64,000 nucleotides of DNA, taken from positions 63,086 to 127,085 of the forward strand of contig NZ_LMFO01000012.1 in NCBI RefSeq assembly GCF_001426865.1, given 5' to 3'. This document shows, in pieces, positions 8,545 to 16,782 of this stretch (the first letter of the stretch is position 1; each line of letters starts with the position of its first letter). The translations under genes and the position numbers were made by a program. This DNA comes from Paenibacillus sp. Root52 (GTDB lineage: Bacteria; Bacillota; Bacilli; Paenibacillales; Paenibacillaceae). Below the pieces are notes generated by a model. The model had not been told where the DNA came from and searched no databases. It saw only the letters and a program-made list of their open reading frames with translations.

Positions 8545-9475
8545 GAAAATGGCGGGCGGCATGGCCAAAGGCTTCATGCAAAATCTGCTCATGAGTGAAG
8601 CGATGAACTATGGCTTGGAGCAACTAAGCCAATACGTCGATTCGGATACAATGACTAAAGCCTTGATTCTAATGAGTATGCTATGTGGCAAGTCTAAGAA
8701 GAATCAGAACCAAGGGATTACTTCCAATAATAAAGGTTCGGGGGATTCAGTAAATTCCAAATCTTCTGGGGGTAAGAAAGATACAAAAGATGGAGATTCT
8801 TCAAGAAATGGGCCTGATAAATTAAATAAAAATGGATTGACAACTGAGCAAGAGAAACACTTTCGTAATAAAATTGATGCAGCAGAAGCGCGTGGTGACA
8901 AAAATGCAGCCGTTGATGCAAGATATGAGCGTCATATACAGAAACAAAAAAATCTTGGTAAGAAACCATTGCCACGAGACAAATGGGATGCAGCTTATAA
9001 GAATTTAAAAAACAGTAGTCAACGTGGAGCAGCAGAAGAAGTTAAAGGTAGAAAGGCTTTAGAAGACCAACTTGGAAGAAAAATAGAAAATAACAATGAG
9101 GCACTAGTTATTGAGTACAAATCATCAGAAGGGGTAGATACCAGACCAGATAGTATAGGGCGAAATAAGGAAGGGGCAATCGATTTAGTTCACGATCATA
9201 AACATAAAACAGGTTGAGAGGATCAAGTTGTTTATAATAACGATCAAATGCGTGCTCAACGTGAGATGATAGAAGATAAAGTTAATGGTCGTCATATTGA
9301 AACAGTTTCTAGTGATTTACCTGATTTGAAAGGAGTTCCTCCAAAACCAAGACCAAGCGGCCCATTAGGGCAACAAAGTGATGTTTACTATAGTGATCCC
9401 AATACTGGTAAAACAACACATCAATGGATATCTGACCCTGATTTAATTAGATGGGGTTACTGGAAGAAACTTTGA
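8545..9475 (+). pseudogene. Displaced toxin cassette 1: spike fragment plus nuclease-like C-terminus, in-frame stop
   Basis: Bases 8545-8743 are almost identical to 2890-3088 of the spike gene (MAGGMAKGFMQNLLMSEA to NNKGSG) with a constant offset of 5655. A different toxin tip follows (GLTTEQEKHFRNKIDAA, DTRPDSIGRNKEGAIDLVHD, DHKHKTG). The RPD..IDLVHDHKHK pattern looks like a PD-(D/E)xK-type nuclease core. TGA at 9215-9217 interrupts the frame directly after that core, and coding continues (EDQVVYNNDQMRAQR to the stop at 9473-9475). A GGA to TGA change would explain it. There is no spike N-terminus, so even without the stop it could only act after recombination. A family member that may be its immunity gene follows at 9512. 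Confidence 0.8.
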
Positions 9476-9511
9476 ATCTAAAGAATAAATAATAAGGTGG
9501 CAGGAATAATA

Positions 9512-10291
9512 GTGAAACCAAATTTGTTCAACATATTAATGTATCCAACCGTCGATTTAAGAGAGAAAATGATTTTAGATCATTTATTGCGAACTTTTGA
9601 ATGCAAGGAACACTTTATTCCGACTATTTGGGGGAATAGTGAGACCACTCGTGCAATTTATAATCGTGATGAAATTATACAAAAAGCGACTTATGATATG
9701 CCGCAAATAGCAGAGGTACATCTTCGACGTGATAAAATGACCAAATATTCAGGTTACTTTGATTTGCATGCTAACTTACGATCTTTTCTAAATTTTTCGT
9801 TTGATAAATCTATGAATAGAAAGTATTGGGGAGATTTTTTTGAGTTAGCAGATCAAATTGCTGAAATAGTAAAGCCACGTTACGGAGTAACTCACATATC
9901 TTGGAGAGCAGTAACTCCATGGCATACCGAAAAGGAAAGAATTCATAAATGGATGAATTTAAGTTCATATCCTGTGCCAGTAAAGTTTCTTCCTAATGGA
10001 CCTCTAGGTCTGGGAATGAGAACTTTCTTAAGTGGAGATATATTAGAGATGTTTGGTAAGAATGTCATTATAAATACCCCAGCCTATATTAAAGAATTAA
10101 GTTGGGGAGGAATAAGAATTGATCTTGTCGACGATCCTTGGGAGTCTGATTTAGAGCATCTGTTAGAACGATGGTTAGAAGTTATGGAATATTTAAATAA
10201 AGCTGAAGTGATTGCTGTTCCAAATTTTGAAGATAACATGGGAGTTACTTTTAATCCGAACAGCAAGTGGAAAGAGTATTTAAGGAAGTAG
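9512..10291 (+). CDS. Immunity-like protein, intact 260-residue family member (copy C)
   Basis: About 259 residues. GTG 9512 is chosen because AAGGTGGCAGGA at 9494-9505 is a good ribosome site; GTG 9497 in the same frame lies within it. Features shared with copies A and B: PTIWGNSE, RSFLNFSFD, IVKPRYGVTHISW, PVKFLPNGPLG, SWGGIRIDLVDDPWE. There is no signal peptide or membrane span. I do not recognise the family with confidence. Its position right after toxin cassette 1, and the recurrence of paralogues in the same cluster, suggest it neutralises a nuclease tip of the cassette 1 type. Confidence 0.65.
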   Translation: MKPNLFNILMYPTVDLREKMILDHLLRTFECKEHFIPTIWGNSETTRAIYNRDEIIQKATYDMPQIAEVHLRRDKMTKYSGYFDLHANLRSFLNFSFDKSMNRKYWGDFFELADQIAEIVKPRYGVTHISWRAVTPWHTEKERIHKWMNLSSYPVPVKFLPNGPLGLGMRTFLSGDILEMFGKNVIINTPAYIKELSWGGIRIDLVDDPWESDLEHLLERWLEVMEYLNKAEVIAVPNFEDNMGVTFNPNSKWKEYLRK

Positions 10292-10599
10292 ATCATATCA
10301 TTGTGCAATGAAGGCGATGTTCATGCAGAAGAAGAGGAACTGAATCAAGCTGTACATAGATATTTAACTGTTTTGAATTTGGTGCCTGTTCCTAAGCACG
10401 TGTGGGAAGCAAGTACATGTATATATACTACATTAGGTGATGCATATTTTGACCATGGAGAGAGTTTAGCAGAATGTAGAGAAACTAATAGAGCAAAGGA
10501 ATATCTTTTAAAAACTTATATGTTAGAAGGGTATGTGATTTTCTCAGAAGAAATGAAAAATACTATGAGTTGATTAAAGACTCATTCGAAGGAGTGTAG
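10292..10599 (+). pseudogene. TPR-like type 1 gene, truncated and frameshifted (copy C)
   Basis: Compared with the intact gene at 5624-6040, the first ~10 residues are missing (similarity starts at LCNEGD, directly after the stop of the previous gene). About 33 residues are deleted between GDAYF and GESLAEC. The end is shifted at the A run 10556-10560: the frame ends MKNTMS, whereas the other frame gives KYYELIKDSFEGV to TAG 10597-10599. Three independent lesions make it a pseudogene. Confidence 0.65.
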
Positions 10600-10602
10600 A
10601 CA

Positions 10603-11019
10603 ATGGCTCAATTAGAAGCAACTATTAAAGCAAAATTCGAATCAATAATTAATGAGAGTAATGAACAATTTCATAATGGTAAGCAAAAAGAATCTATTGT
10701 ATTACTTGAAGAGGCATGGGAGCTAATACCAGAACCAAAAGGAATCTATAGTGAAAGTTATCATTTGGTAGAGGATATAATTGATACATTATTTCTTTTG
10801 CAAGTTTTCAATAAAGCATATGAATGGTCAAAAAAAATATTTATTACAGGTTTCATGCGTTTCGATACAGGAACAAAAGAATTTATTTCGGCAAAAGCAG
10901 CTTTTGAATTAGGAAAATTTGATCTAGCCAGAGATTTTTTTAATTTTGCATTTAAAAAGTCTGAAGGCAGATGCTTTGAAGATGAGGATCCTAAATATCT
11001 TGAGTTTTTTAAAAGTTAA
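10603..11019 (+). CDS. TPR-like protein, type 2 (copy C)
   Basis: 138 residues, ATG 10603 after GAAGGAGTG. It aligns throughout with the copy at 6052-6474 (INESNE, ESIVLLEEAWELIPEPKG, SYHLVEDIIDTLF, KEFISAKAAFELG, KSEGRCF, KYLEFFKS) and has TPR-like helices. Although its type 1 neighbour is a pseudogene this copy is intact. Cytoplasmic; role unknown, immunity inferred from context. Confidence 0.7.
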   Translation: MAQLEATIKAKFESIINESNEQFHNGKQKESIVLLEEAWELIPEPKGIYSESYHLVEDIIDTLFLLQVFNKAYEWSKKIFITGFMRFDTGTKEFISAKAAFELGKFDLARDFFNFAFKKSEGRCFEDEDPKYLEFFKS

Positions 11020-11087
11020 AAAAATTTTTAGTTTGAATTTAGATATTTTAAGTCTAATAAAGACAATTGGTGTTAGTCATCACATCA

Positions 11088-11128
11088 ACATTCTCTGGTT
11101 ATTTTATTAATCGGAGAATATTTTTTTA
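11088..11128 (+). terminator. Rho-independent terminator after block C
   Basis: ATTCTC and GAGAAT arms followed by seven T, ending just before displaced cassette 2 begins at about 11144. Confidence 0.6.
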
Positions 11129-11143
11129 AAATTAAGTAGTGAA

Positions 11144-12029
11144 ATTTATGCAGCACGAGGAGACTATACCAATGCGGCGTTGTCCGCTACCGCGGCGATC
11201 CCGTTCGTAGGCTGGGCAGCAACGGGTGCCAAGTTTGCCATCAAAGGCGCCAAGCTAGTTAAAAAAGCGGGCAAAGTGGTCGACAGTGTCGTAGGTGCAG
11301 CCACAAAGATTGCAGATAAGGCAGGTCAAGTTGCGAAGGCAATCGGTGATCTCGCCAATAAAGCTGGCGATGCGATCACGGGTGCACTCGGTAAAGTCAT
11401 GAAAGGATAAGGATAAGGATAAACCGAAAGACAAAGATAAGACGAAGGACAAAGATAAGACAAAAAAATCGTCAACATCAGATTCCAAGAAGGATAATGA
11501 TGGTACTGATGGCACGAGTAAAGGTAAGCCATCGAAGCCTAGAAAGAAGCCTGCTGGAAGGCTTCCTAGAATTGGAGGTAAATGTGAAGGAGAGCCAGGG
11601 AACGGCAGTTGGTATTCTGATCATCCTGATGTCAAGTCAGTCACTGATGGAGAACCAGTGGTATTTAAAGATGGAAGGCCTGATTTCTCGCCTTGGAAGG
11701 AATTTGAAATTGAATTTAAACCCGGTGAACTAAATGGTACCCAAAAAGACTTTGATTTAGTTTACGAAAAGCTTGTTGAGATGGGAATGGCTAAAAATAA
11801 AGCGCAAGCGAAAAAACTGTTAAAAGATGAATTAGAATTAACACCGGATCACTTTAGTGAGACAGTCATTCAAATGATTCTCTCAAAAATACATGGAAAT
11901 GTTCCGCATAAAGGTTCGGCGTCTGATATGAGAAATAAAGCAGATGCTATAGATCAAACCACTAAAGAAAAAGACATAAAAGAAGATACAAAAAAAGGAG
12001 GAGCTCCAAAAGATGACGATGATGGATGA
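11144..12029 (+). pseudogene. Displaced toxin cassette 2: spike fragment plus HNH/SHH-like nuclease tip, frameshifted
   Basis: Bases 11144-11402 match spike positions about 2525-2780 with no indel (constant offset 8622), covering GDYTNAALSA to LGKVM. After GTCATG the sequence jumps to a Lys/Asp linker like that at 3089 of the spike gene but in another frame: the first frame ends at TAA 11408-11410, and the linker plus toxin is read from 11409 (KDKDKPKDKDK). The tip contains EGEPGNGSWYSD, FKDGRPDFSPW, LTPDHF and SKIHGNVPHKGSASDMR, resembling HNH/Endo VII toxins of the SHH/LHH type. It overlaps the next gene by 17 nt. Without start or spike it is a silent donor at most. Confidence 0.75.
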
Positions 12030-12690
12030 GTTATTTAATGAAATGGAGGCACGACTAACTAAACTAGGTATGTCGACAATGGGTGACAACAAAGTTGATA
12101 AGGGAAAAGTTGAGAATATTGAAAAAAAATATGTGATATCTTTACCAGAATTATATAAACATTTTCTGTTGAGTTACGAAGAAGTTGAATTCGAGCAAGA
12201 AATTCAATTTAAAACTATTGAAAACACGCCATGGTCTCATGGTGATGGCTTTGAGTCGTTAGCTTCATTTTTTGTTACTTCAGATGGAACAAATAAACTA
12301 GAAAAAAAAATTGAACAATATTATGAACGAATTCCAACATCGATTTTTCCAATTGCTGATGATTCAGCAGGAAATCTAATATGTATTGGAGTTAAAGATG
12401 ACGAATATCGAGGAAGAATTTACTTTTGGGATCACGAAAATGAATTGGTTGCAAAGGTGATGTTGGACGAAGATTTGAAAGATGTATCAAGCATTGATAA
12501 TTATTGGGATAATGTTTATTTAATCGCGGAATCTTTTATTGATTTTATTAGAAGCCTAGAGATGAAAAATGATAGTATCGTAGAGGATATTAACTCTAAA
12601 ATCATTGGCATTAATATGAGTAGTAACTTTATGGAGAAAATGAGGTTAGCAAGAGAAAAATTAGAAGCAAAAGAAAAACGTAAAAAATAA
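12013..12690 (+). CDS. SUKH (SMI1/KNR4) immunity protein, likely cognate to cassette 2
   Basis: 225 residues, starting at ATG 12013 inside the 3' end of toxin cassette 2 (17-nt overlap), with AGGAG at 11996. SUKH features: KVENIEKKYVISLPELYKHF near residue 35, IFPIADDSAGNLICIGV in the centre and GRIYFWDHENE. SUKH proteins are common immunity proteins for HNH and other nuclease toxins, which fits the tip just upstream. The C-terminus ends in a Lys/Glu-rich helix. Not membrane-associated. Confidence 0.8.
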   Translation: MTMMDELFNEMEARLTKLGMSTMGDNKVDKGKVENIEKKYVISLPELYKHFLLSYEEVEFEQEIQFKTIENTPWSHGDGFESLASFFVTSDGTNKLEKKIEQYYERIPTSIFPIADDSAGNLICIGVKDDEYRGRIYFWDHENELVAKVMLDEDLKDVSSIDNYWDNVYLIAESFIDFIRSLEMKNDSIVEDINSKIIGINMSSNFMEKMRLAREKLEAKEKRKK

Positions 12691-12722
12691 ATGTTCCTGC
12701 ATACAAAGAGAGGTAATGAATC

Positions 12723-13217
12723 ATGAAGAATAATAAGTTATTTATTGAGAGTCCATTTCCTGAGTTGAATTCGAAAGACATTGAATTGTTTGAAGCAGAG
12801 TATGGTATTTCTTTACCAGATGATTATAAGCAATTTTTAATATCTCATAATGGTGGGAAAACTGGTTCACGCAGAAGATTCACTACAAACGATGATACTC
12901 GACAGGGAGAAGTAGAATCTTCAATTTTGGTTTTCTACCCTTTGACAAATGAAACAACAGAAAACTTAGAAGGGAAATATGAGTTATATACAAGCGCAGG
13001 AGTATTGAAAAAGGGTTTTTTACCAATTGGAGAGACGCCAAGAAGTAATTTAGTATGTATGGGCGTTGTTGATGAAGGAAATGGATATATCTATCACATA
13101 GATTTAGGATACGATGATTACTTAAATAAAAAGCTTGAGTTAGAACCAGAGAACATTCGATTAATCGCAAGGAGTTTTACTGATTTTATTAACGGATTGT
13201 TTGTATCAGAATCTTGA
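12723..13217 (+). CDS. SUKH (SMI1/KNR4) family immunity protein
   Basis: 164 residues, ATG 12723 after GAGAGGTAATGA. SUKH hallmarks are IELFEAEYGISLPDDYKQFL near residue 20, SHNGGKTG, FLPIGETPRSNLVCMGV and YIYHIDLGYDDY. It follows the longer SUKH gene by 32 nt, so both may come from the same cassette. The signature LPDDYKQFLISHNGG is one of the clearest in this region. Probably protects against a nuclease tip; the specific partner is unknown. Confidence 0.85.
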   Translation: MKNNKLFIESPFPELNSKDIELFEAEYGISLPDDYKQFLISHNGGKTGSRRRFTTNDDTRQGEVESSILVFYPLTNETTENLEGKYELYTSAGVLKKGFLPIGETPRSNLVCMGVVDEGNGYIYHIDLGYDDYLNKKLELEPENIRLIARSFTDFINGLFVSES

Positions 13218-13344
13218 GTACTAGTGTCCTTTTAAATTATAGAATTATACTGAGGCAATTAATGATGGGTTCATAGCTATCTGTACAATATTTTTTTAAC
13301 ACGTGTAAAGTCCTACTACTATCAACAGATAATTCACTCCAAAC

Positions 13345-13388
13345 AAAAGCTCATTCCTACTCATAGTAAAGTTGGAATGAGCTTATAA
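13345..13388 (+). terminator. Rho-independent terminator after the SUKH pair
   Basis: AAGCTCATTCC and GGAATGAGCTT arms with a loop of about 17 bases; a weak T tract follows. Confidence 0.6.
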
Positions 13389-13413
13389 AAGTTATCACCT
13401 TATATCTTAGTGA

Positions 13414-13479
13414 GAAGGGACACTGGTACTCGGTAAAGGCATCGAAGTAACAATAAAAAATAAAAGCGGGGGCAAATAA
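13414..13479 (+). pseudogene. Remnant of a toxin C-terminus
   Basis: The last ~21 codons of an open frame (EGTLVLGKGIEVTIKNKSGG, Lys, stop) end with TAA at 13477-13479, whose final A is the first base of the next ATG. Such TAATG coupling is typical for a toxin followed by its immunity gene. The rest of the toxin is gone. Short length makes this uncertain. Confidence 0.4.
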
Positions 13480-13967
13480 TGGAGGAAACACTGAATCATT
13501 TATATCGACAGATCGCTGAGACGGTTAATGAAATGATACCGGAGGGTTGGAAAAAGTTTTATTTTTATGCTCAGGTTTCTGACGATGGTGGAGGAACTTA
13601 CTTTTACTACCAACCAGAAACAGAGCCTGATAGGTATGAACATAGTCTTGAGATTCCTTTTAAATACCAAGTAAACGAAAGAGAATTCAAATTAAATAAA
13701 AGAAAACTCCTGTCATTAGCAGAAGAATTGAGAGAATTATTTCAAGAAGAAGGGCAAGAATTATGGTATTCTTTTACGTTAATTTTGGATATATCCGGGA
13801 GTTTAAAAGTACACTTTGACTATACAAATTGGTTTGATACCAATTACAGCTTTAGTGACCAACTTATAATTTGGAAGTATAAATATTTAAAAGAATATCC
13901 TCAAGACGTGGATTTACAAAACCTAATAGCTAGATACACTGAGGAATTTCCTGATAATCCAATTTAA
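13479..13967 (+). CDS. YezG/DUF600-family immunity protein
   Basis: 162 residues, ATG 13479 with GCGGGGG upstream. YezG-type features: LYRQIAETVNEMIPEGWKKF, YFYAQVSDDGGGTYFYY near residue 27, LRELFQEEGQELWYSFTL and GSLKVHFDYTNWFDTNY. The family is strongly linked to YeeF/LXG and other polymorphic nuclease toxins as immunity protein. It starts on the stop codon of the toxin remnant before it, so its partner was probably lost by recombination, leaving an orphan immunity gene. Confidence 0.85.
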   Translation: MEETLNHLYRQIAETVNEMIPEGWKKFYFYAQVSDDGGGTYFYYQPETEPDRYEHSLEIPFKYQVNEREFKLNKRKLLSLAEELRELFQEEGQELWYSFTLILDISGSLKVHFDYTNWFDTNYSFSDQLIIWKYKYLKEYPQDVDLQNLIARYTEEFPDNPI

Positions 13968-14039
13968 GTTAGTATCTTTGGTATAGAGCTTTAAAATGGT
14001 ATGAATTAGTTGTTGCTTCATTTAATTAGATTTTTCCTT

Positions 14040-14168
14040 CATAAGAAAATCAGAGAAGTCAACAAGTTGAAAATTCCAAAGGTTATGGTTAATAAAACCT
14101 TTACCCCACGACTGCGAATGAAAAAAATTAGGCAGGCTCTGGTTAGAATACGGGAGCCTGCCTCTTAT
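14040..14168 (+). repeat. Decayed duplicate of the 3' part of the gene at 16114 and its terminator
   Basis: AATCAGAGAAGTCAACAAG and the following bases (14047-14090) resemble GATCAGAGAAGTTAACAAG at 16385-16430 inside the DUF6630-like gene. The hairpin at 14130-14160 (CAGGCTCTGGTTAGAATACG with GCCTGCCT arms) is nearly the same as that at 16588-16623. The segment between is lost. This marks an earlier duplication of that immunity gene and its terminator, just upstream of cassette 3. Confidence 0.55.
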
Positions 14169-14230
14169 AATTGATAGAAACTAGGGTTTGTTGTACATAG
14201 TTAATAGAAACGTACTCTAAGATAGTGCAA

Positions 14231-15101
14231 GTCATGACCAAGGCGAAGGGACTTGCCAGTAACTTCAGTCCAGCAGATCTAGCGAACAAGCTCAAAGGCA
14301 AGCTGGATGCTCTGATGATGAAGTCGCCGAAGCTTGCGAACGCGCTCACGAAAGCAACTGATTTCACACATGGTCTGATGGCAGATTTGATGTCGGATGC
14401 GATGTTCTCTGCCGCAATAGATATGCTTGGTAATTATGCGGATTCGAATATATTATTGTCGGCCATGATGATTGTGGGTAGCACAGGTGGTGGTGGCAAG
14501 AAAAATAAATCAAAAGGAAAAAGCCAGAAACAAATCAAAAAAGAAGTTGAAGCTTTAGATCAGGAAATTAAGAAACGAGAACGAAGTAAGCTGGCTAATA
14601 AGCTAGATACACCGGATGATATTAGTAATAAATATGATATCACCAATGTAGAAGGGTATGAGCGTAAAATAGATAATTCAAAATATTATCATCATGATAA
14701 AGGTGACTTTGGAGAAGAAGTAGCCAAACAAATTGCTAAGGATAACAATTTAGGCAAAGATATTTCAGATTTATTCCAAGTTGGCCGAAATGGAGTAGAT
14801 GGGACATTTTTATCAAAAGGCCCACCCTAAATTAACGATGATTGAGGCCAAGACATCGGAATGGGGAAGCTTTTCATACTCTACAAATCAGAAGTTAGGA
14901 GGGGAAGGTTACTTCGAAAATATGTTGAAAAATAAAGATTCCAGATACTCTGATTTTAATGAAAGATACGAAAAATTGTTAAAGGAAAATCCAGGTTTGG
15001 AATTTGAGTATGTTAGAGTAGAAACAGATATTTCAAAAACAAAAGTTGGATTTGGAGTAGATATTGTGAAAGTAAAAGACTGGAGTAAAGCACTTAAATA
15101 A
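14231..15101 (+). pseudogene. Displaced toxin cassette 3: spike fragment plus PD-(D/E)xK-like nuclease tip, frameshifted
   Basis: Bases 14231-14327 match spike positions 2774-2870 nearly perfectly (MTKAKGLASNFSPADLANK to MMKSP), then diverge into another helical segment and a toxin tip. The first frame ends at TAA 14828-14830 after GVDGTFLSKGPP. One base shift restores KLTMIEAKTSEW and the frame to 15101. D(G)TF followed by IEAK fits a PD-(D/E)xK core, so the indel, probably in the CCC at 14824-14826, falls between the two catalytic strands. GEEVAKQIAKDNNLG precedes the core. The DUF1911-like gene after it suggests a PoNe-type nuclease; that match is tentative. Confidence 0.75.
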
Positions 15102-15118
15102 TATTTAAGGAGAAACGA

Positions 15119-16096
15119 ATGTTAAATTCAAAAAAACTACAATTAGCTTATAAAAGGTATGTTAAAAATTTCGCGGATAAATCAACTTTAGATAAAGTTC
15201 AGTTGAAATATGAAGAAGCTGAAAGTGAAAATACTCCAATAGTAGAAAGTCAAGATATTGGAAAAGATCATATTCTTTTAATTAATCTGTATAGAATCTC
15301 CTCCTATTGGCTATCTGTATGGAAAAATGAAATCTTAATCAACGGTAATAACAGTTCTATTGGATTAATACAAATGCAGCAAGTTACTTTATATCAATGT
15401 ATGTGTAGACATATTTATAAAGATCGTTATCCGAAAATGAAATTGATCAATTATTCTTTTGAGTCCAACATAATTGCGCTAATTCACTTTAATATGTATG
15501 GATGGGCGAAGGAGGAAACATTATTCTTTAATTTTATAGAGGATTATTTTGGAGAGAACATTATGGAGGCCAATGATTGGAAACAACATATTTGGTTTTT
15601 GCTAGAGTTGTATCTACAATACACTAACAGAACGATTTTAGGAACTAGTGATCATGTTCATTTGGCTGCCAGATCAACATTAGAGGATAGGGATAAGCGT
15701 TGTGACTTGATTCCAGAGGAACTTGGTATCTATAGAGAAGTGTTGGATCGTTGGAATACACCTGATCTGGATGAGATCACACAGTTAATCGCTAAGATGT
15801 CAGATCATCATTCTACCTTGGCTTCAGATTTAGGAGAGTCACTGGAGTTTGGCGATTTCGATTACGCGTTTTACCCCTATGAAATTCTCTTCTTACTTCA
15901 TGTACGAAAAAAACGAGGACTACCTAATCCGGAGCACTTTGATGATTTTCTCATGAATACACCTGAAGCCAAAATGAATATACAAGACCCTGAACCGTAT
16001 CCTGAATTAGACCCACTGCTCAAAATGGTAGATGAATTCTATCGTAAGAATTACCCTGAATATATTCCTAATCAACATGGAGAACTATTTCAATAA
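15119..16096 (+). CDS. Probable immunity protein, DUF1910/DUF1911 (PoNi)-like
   Basis: 325 residues, ATG 15119 after AAGGAGAAACG, 17 nt behind toxin cassette 3. Mostly helical, without signal or membrane segments; the C-terminal half contains LGESLEFGDFDYAFYPYEIL, resembling the DUF1911 end of PoNi proteins that pair with PD-(D/E)xK (PoNe) toxins. The pairing with a PD-(D/E)xK-like tip upstream supports the idea but the sequence match is weak. It is intact although its toxin is frameshifted. Confidence 0.55.
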   Translation: MLNSKKLQLAYKRYVKNFADKSTLDKVQLKYEEAESENTPIVESQDIGKDHILLINLYRISSYWLSVWKNEILINGNNSSIGLIQMQQVTLYQCMCRHIYKDRYPKMKLINYSFESNIIALIHFNMYGWAKEETLFFNFIEDYFGENIMEANDWKQHIWFLLELYLQYTNRTILGTSDHVHLAARSTLEDRDKRCDLIPEELGIYREVLDRWNTPDLDEITQLIAKMSDHHSTLASDLGESLEFGDFDYAFYPYEILFLLHVRKKRGLPNPEHFDDFLMNTPEAKMNIQDPEPYPELDPLLKMVDEFYRKNYPEYIPNQHGELFQ

Positions 16097-16113
16097 GAGA
16101 GGAGGAATACAAT

Positions 16114-16569
16114 ATGGAAGAGGAAGATTTGGTGCCTTTGATTTTCAAAGATCCGGAAGACGTTGAACGTATCTTGAATGATCCAGAGGAGTCGCTTGCG
16201 TATTTCAGTATGCTGAACTATGGTCTGGAAACCAAAAGATTTTTGTTTTTGGATTACAAGGGAGAAGAGAGCCATGAGATCGTAAACTATATCTTAGATT
16301 ACGAGTTCAATCACGACATTGAATTGGGAACCCCGGATGAACTGGAAGAGTTGGGAGAGTTCGACTACAAGTATCTTTCGGAGAAGATCAGAGAAGTTAA
16401 CAAGTTGATCTCTCCAAAAGGATATGGTCTATACACCTATCCGACAACAGGTGATTTCTATGCGCTATTCATTGCTGAACTTGAACACAAGGATGCTTTA
16501 ACGCAGATTGATTTATTAGGGGATGAGGACATTCCTGAAAAAGAGCGACATATACAGTATTATGTCTAA
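16114..16569 (+). CDS. DUF6630-like putative immunity protein
   Basis: 151 residues, ATG 16114 after AGAGAGGAGG. Acidic protein beginning MEEEDLVPLIFKDPEDVERI, with GYGLYTYPTTGDFYALFIAE in the C-terminal half, similar in outline to DUF6630 proteins found as immunity or neighbour genes. It lies 17 nt after the DUF1911-like gene and ends at its own terminator. A decayed copy of its 3' part and terminator lies at 14040-14168, so it has been duplicated with its cassette. Family call is tentative. Confidence 0.5.
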   Translation: MEEEDLVPLIFKDPEDVERILNDPEESLAYFSMLNYGLETKRFLFLDYKGEESHEIVNYILDYEFNHDIELGTPDELEELGEFDYKYLSEKIREVNKLISPKGYGLYTYPTTGDFYALFIAELEHKDALTQIDLLGDEDIPEKERHIQYYV

Positions 16570-16584
16570 TAGTGATTGATAAAA

Positions 16585-16625
16585 GAAGGCAGGCAGGTTC
16601 TGGTTAGAATACGGAGCCTGCCTAT
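16585..16625 (+). terminator. Rho-independent terminator (duplicated stem)
   Basis: AGGCAGG and CCTGCCT arms around CTGGTTAGAATACGG. The same stem-loop, with minor differences, occurs at 14128-14163. Confidence 0.65.
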
Positions 16626-16782
16626 TCTGGTTGGTGAATAGAAGAATTACATAGTTAAAGACAATATTTTTTGAGGTGTTTATCGAATTTGCAAGGATTT
16701 GTTGACAATGTCAGGTGAAGTTCCGAATATTAAAGTTACTAGAGTTTAAATCATAGATTATTAAAATGTGGAGGAATCTAGA

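Noticed and set aside
7607..9217. Reading TGA as Trp (recoding) in copy B and cassette 1
   Set aside because: TGA is the normal stop of many intact genes here, and the cassette 1 TGA is not at a Trp position as far as context shows.
4408..15101. Sequencing error as the explanation of all lesions
   Set aside because: The core genes (nirB, leuS, comEC and about 20 others) show no frame breaks apart from one suspect site near 60,950, and the left region also has truncations and deletions that base errors cannot create. Single indels in homopolymers could still be errors.
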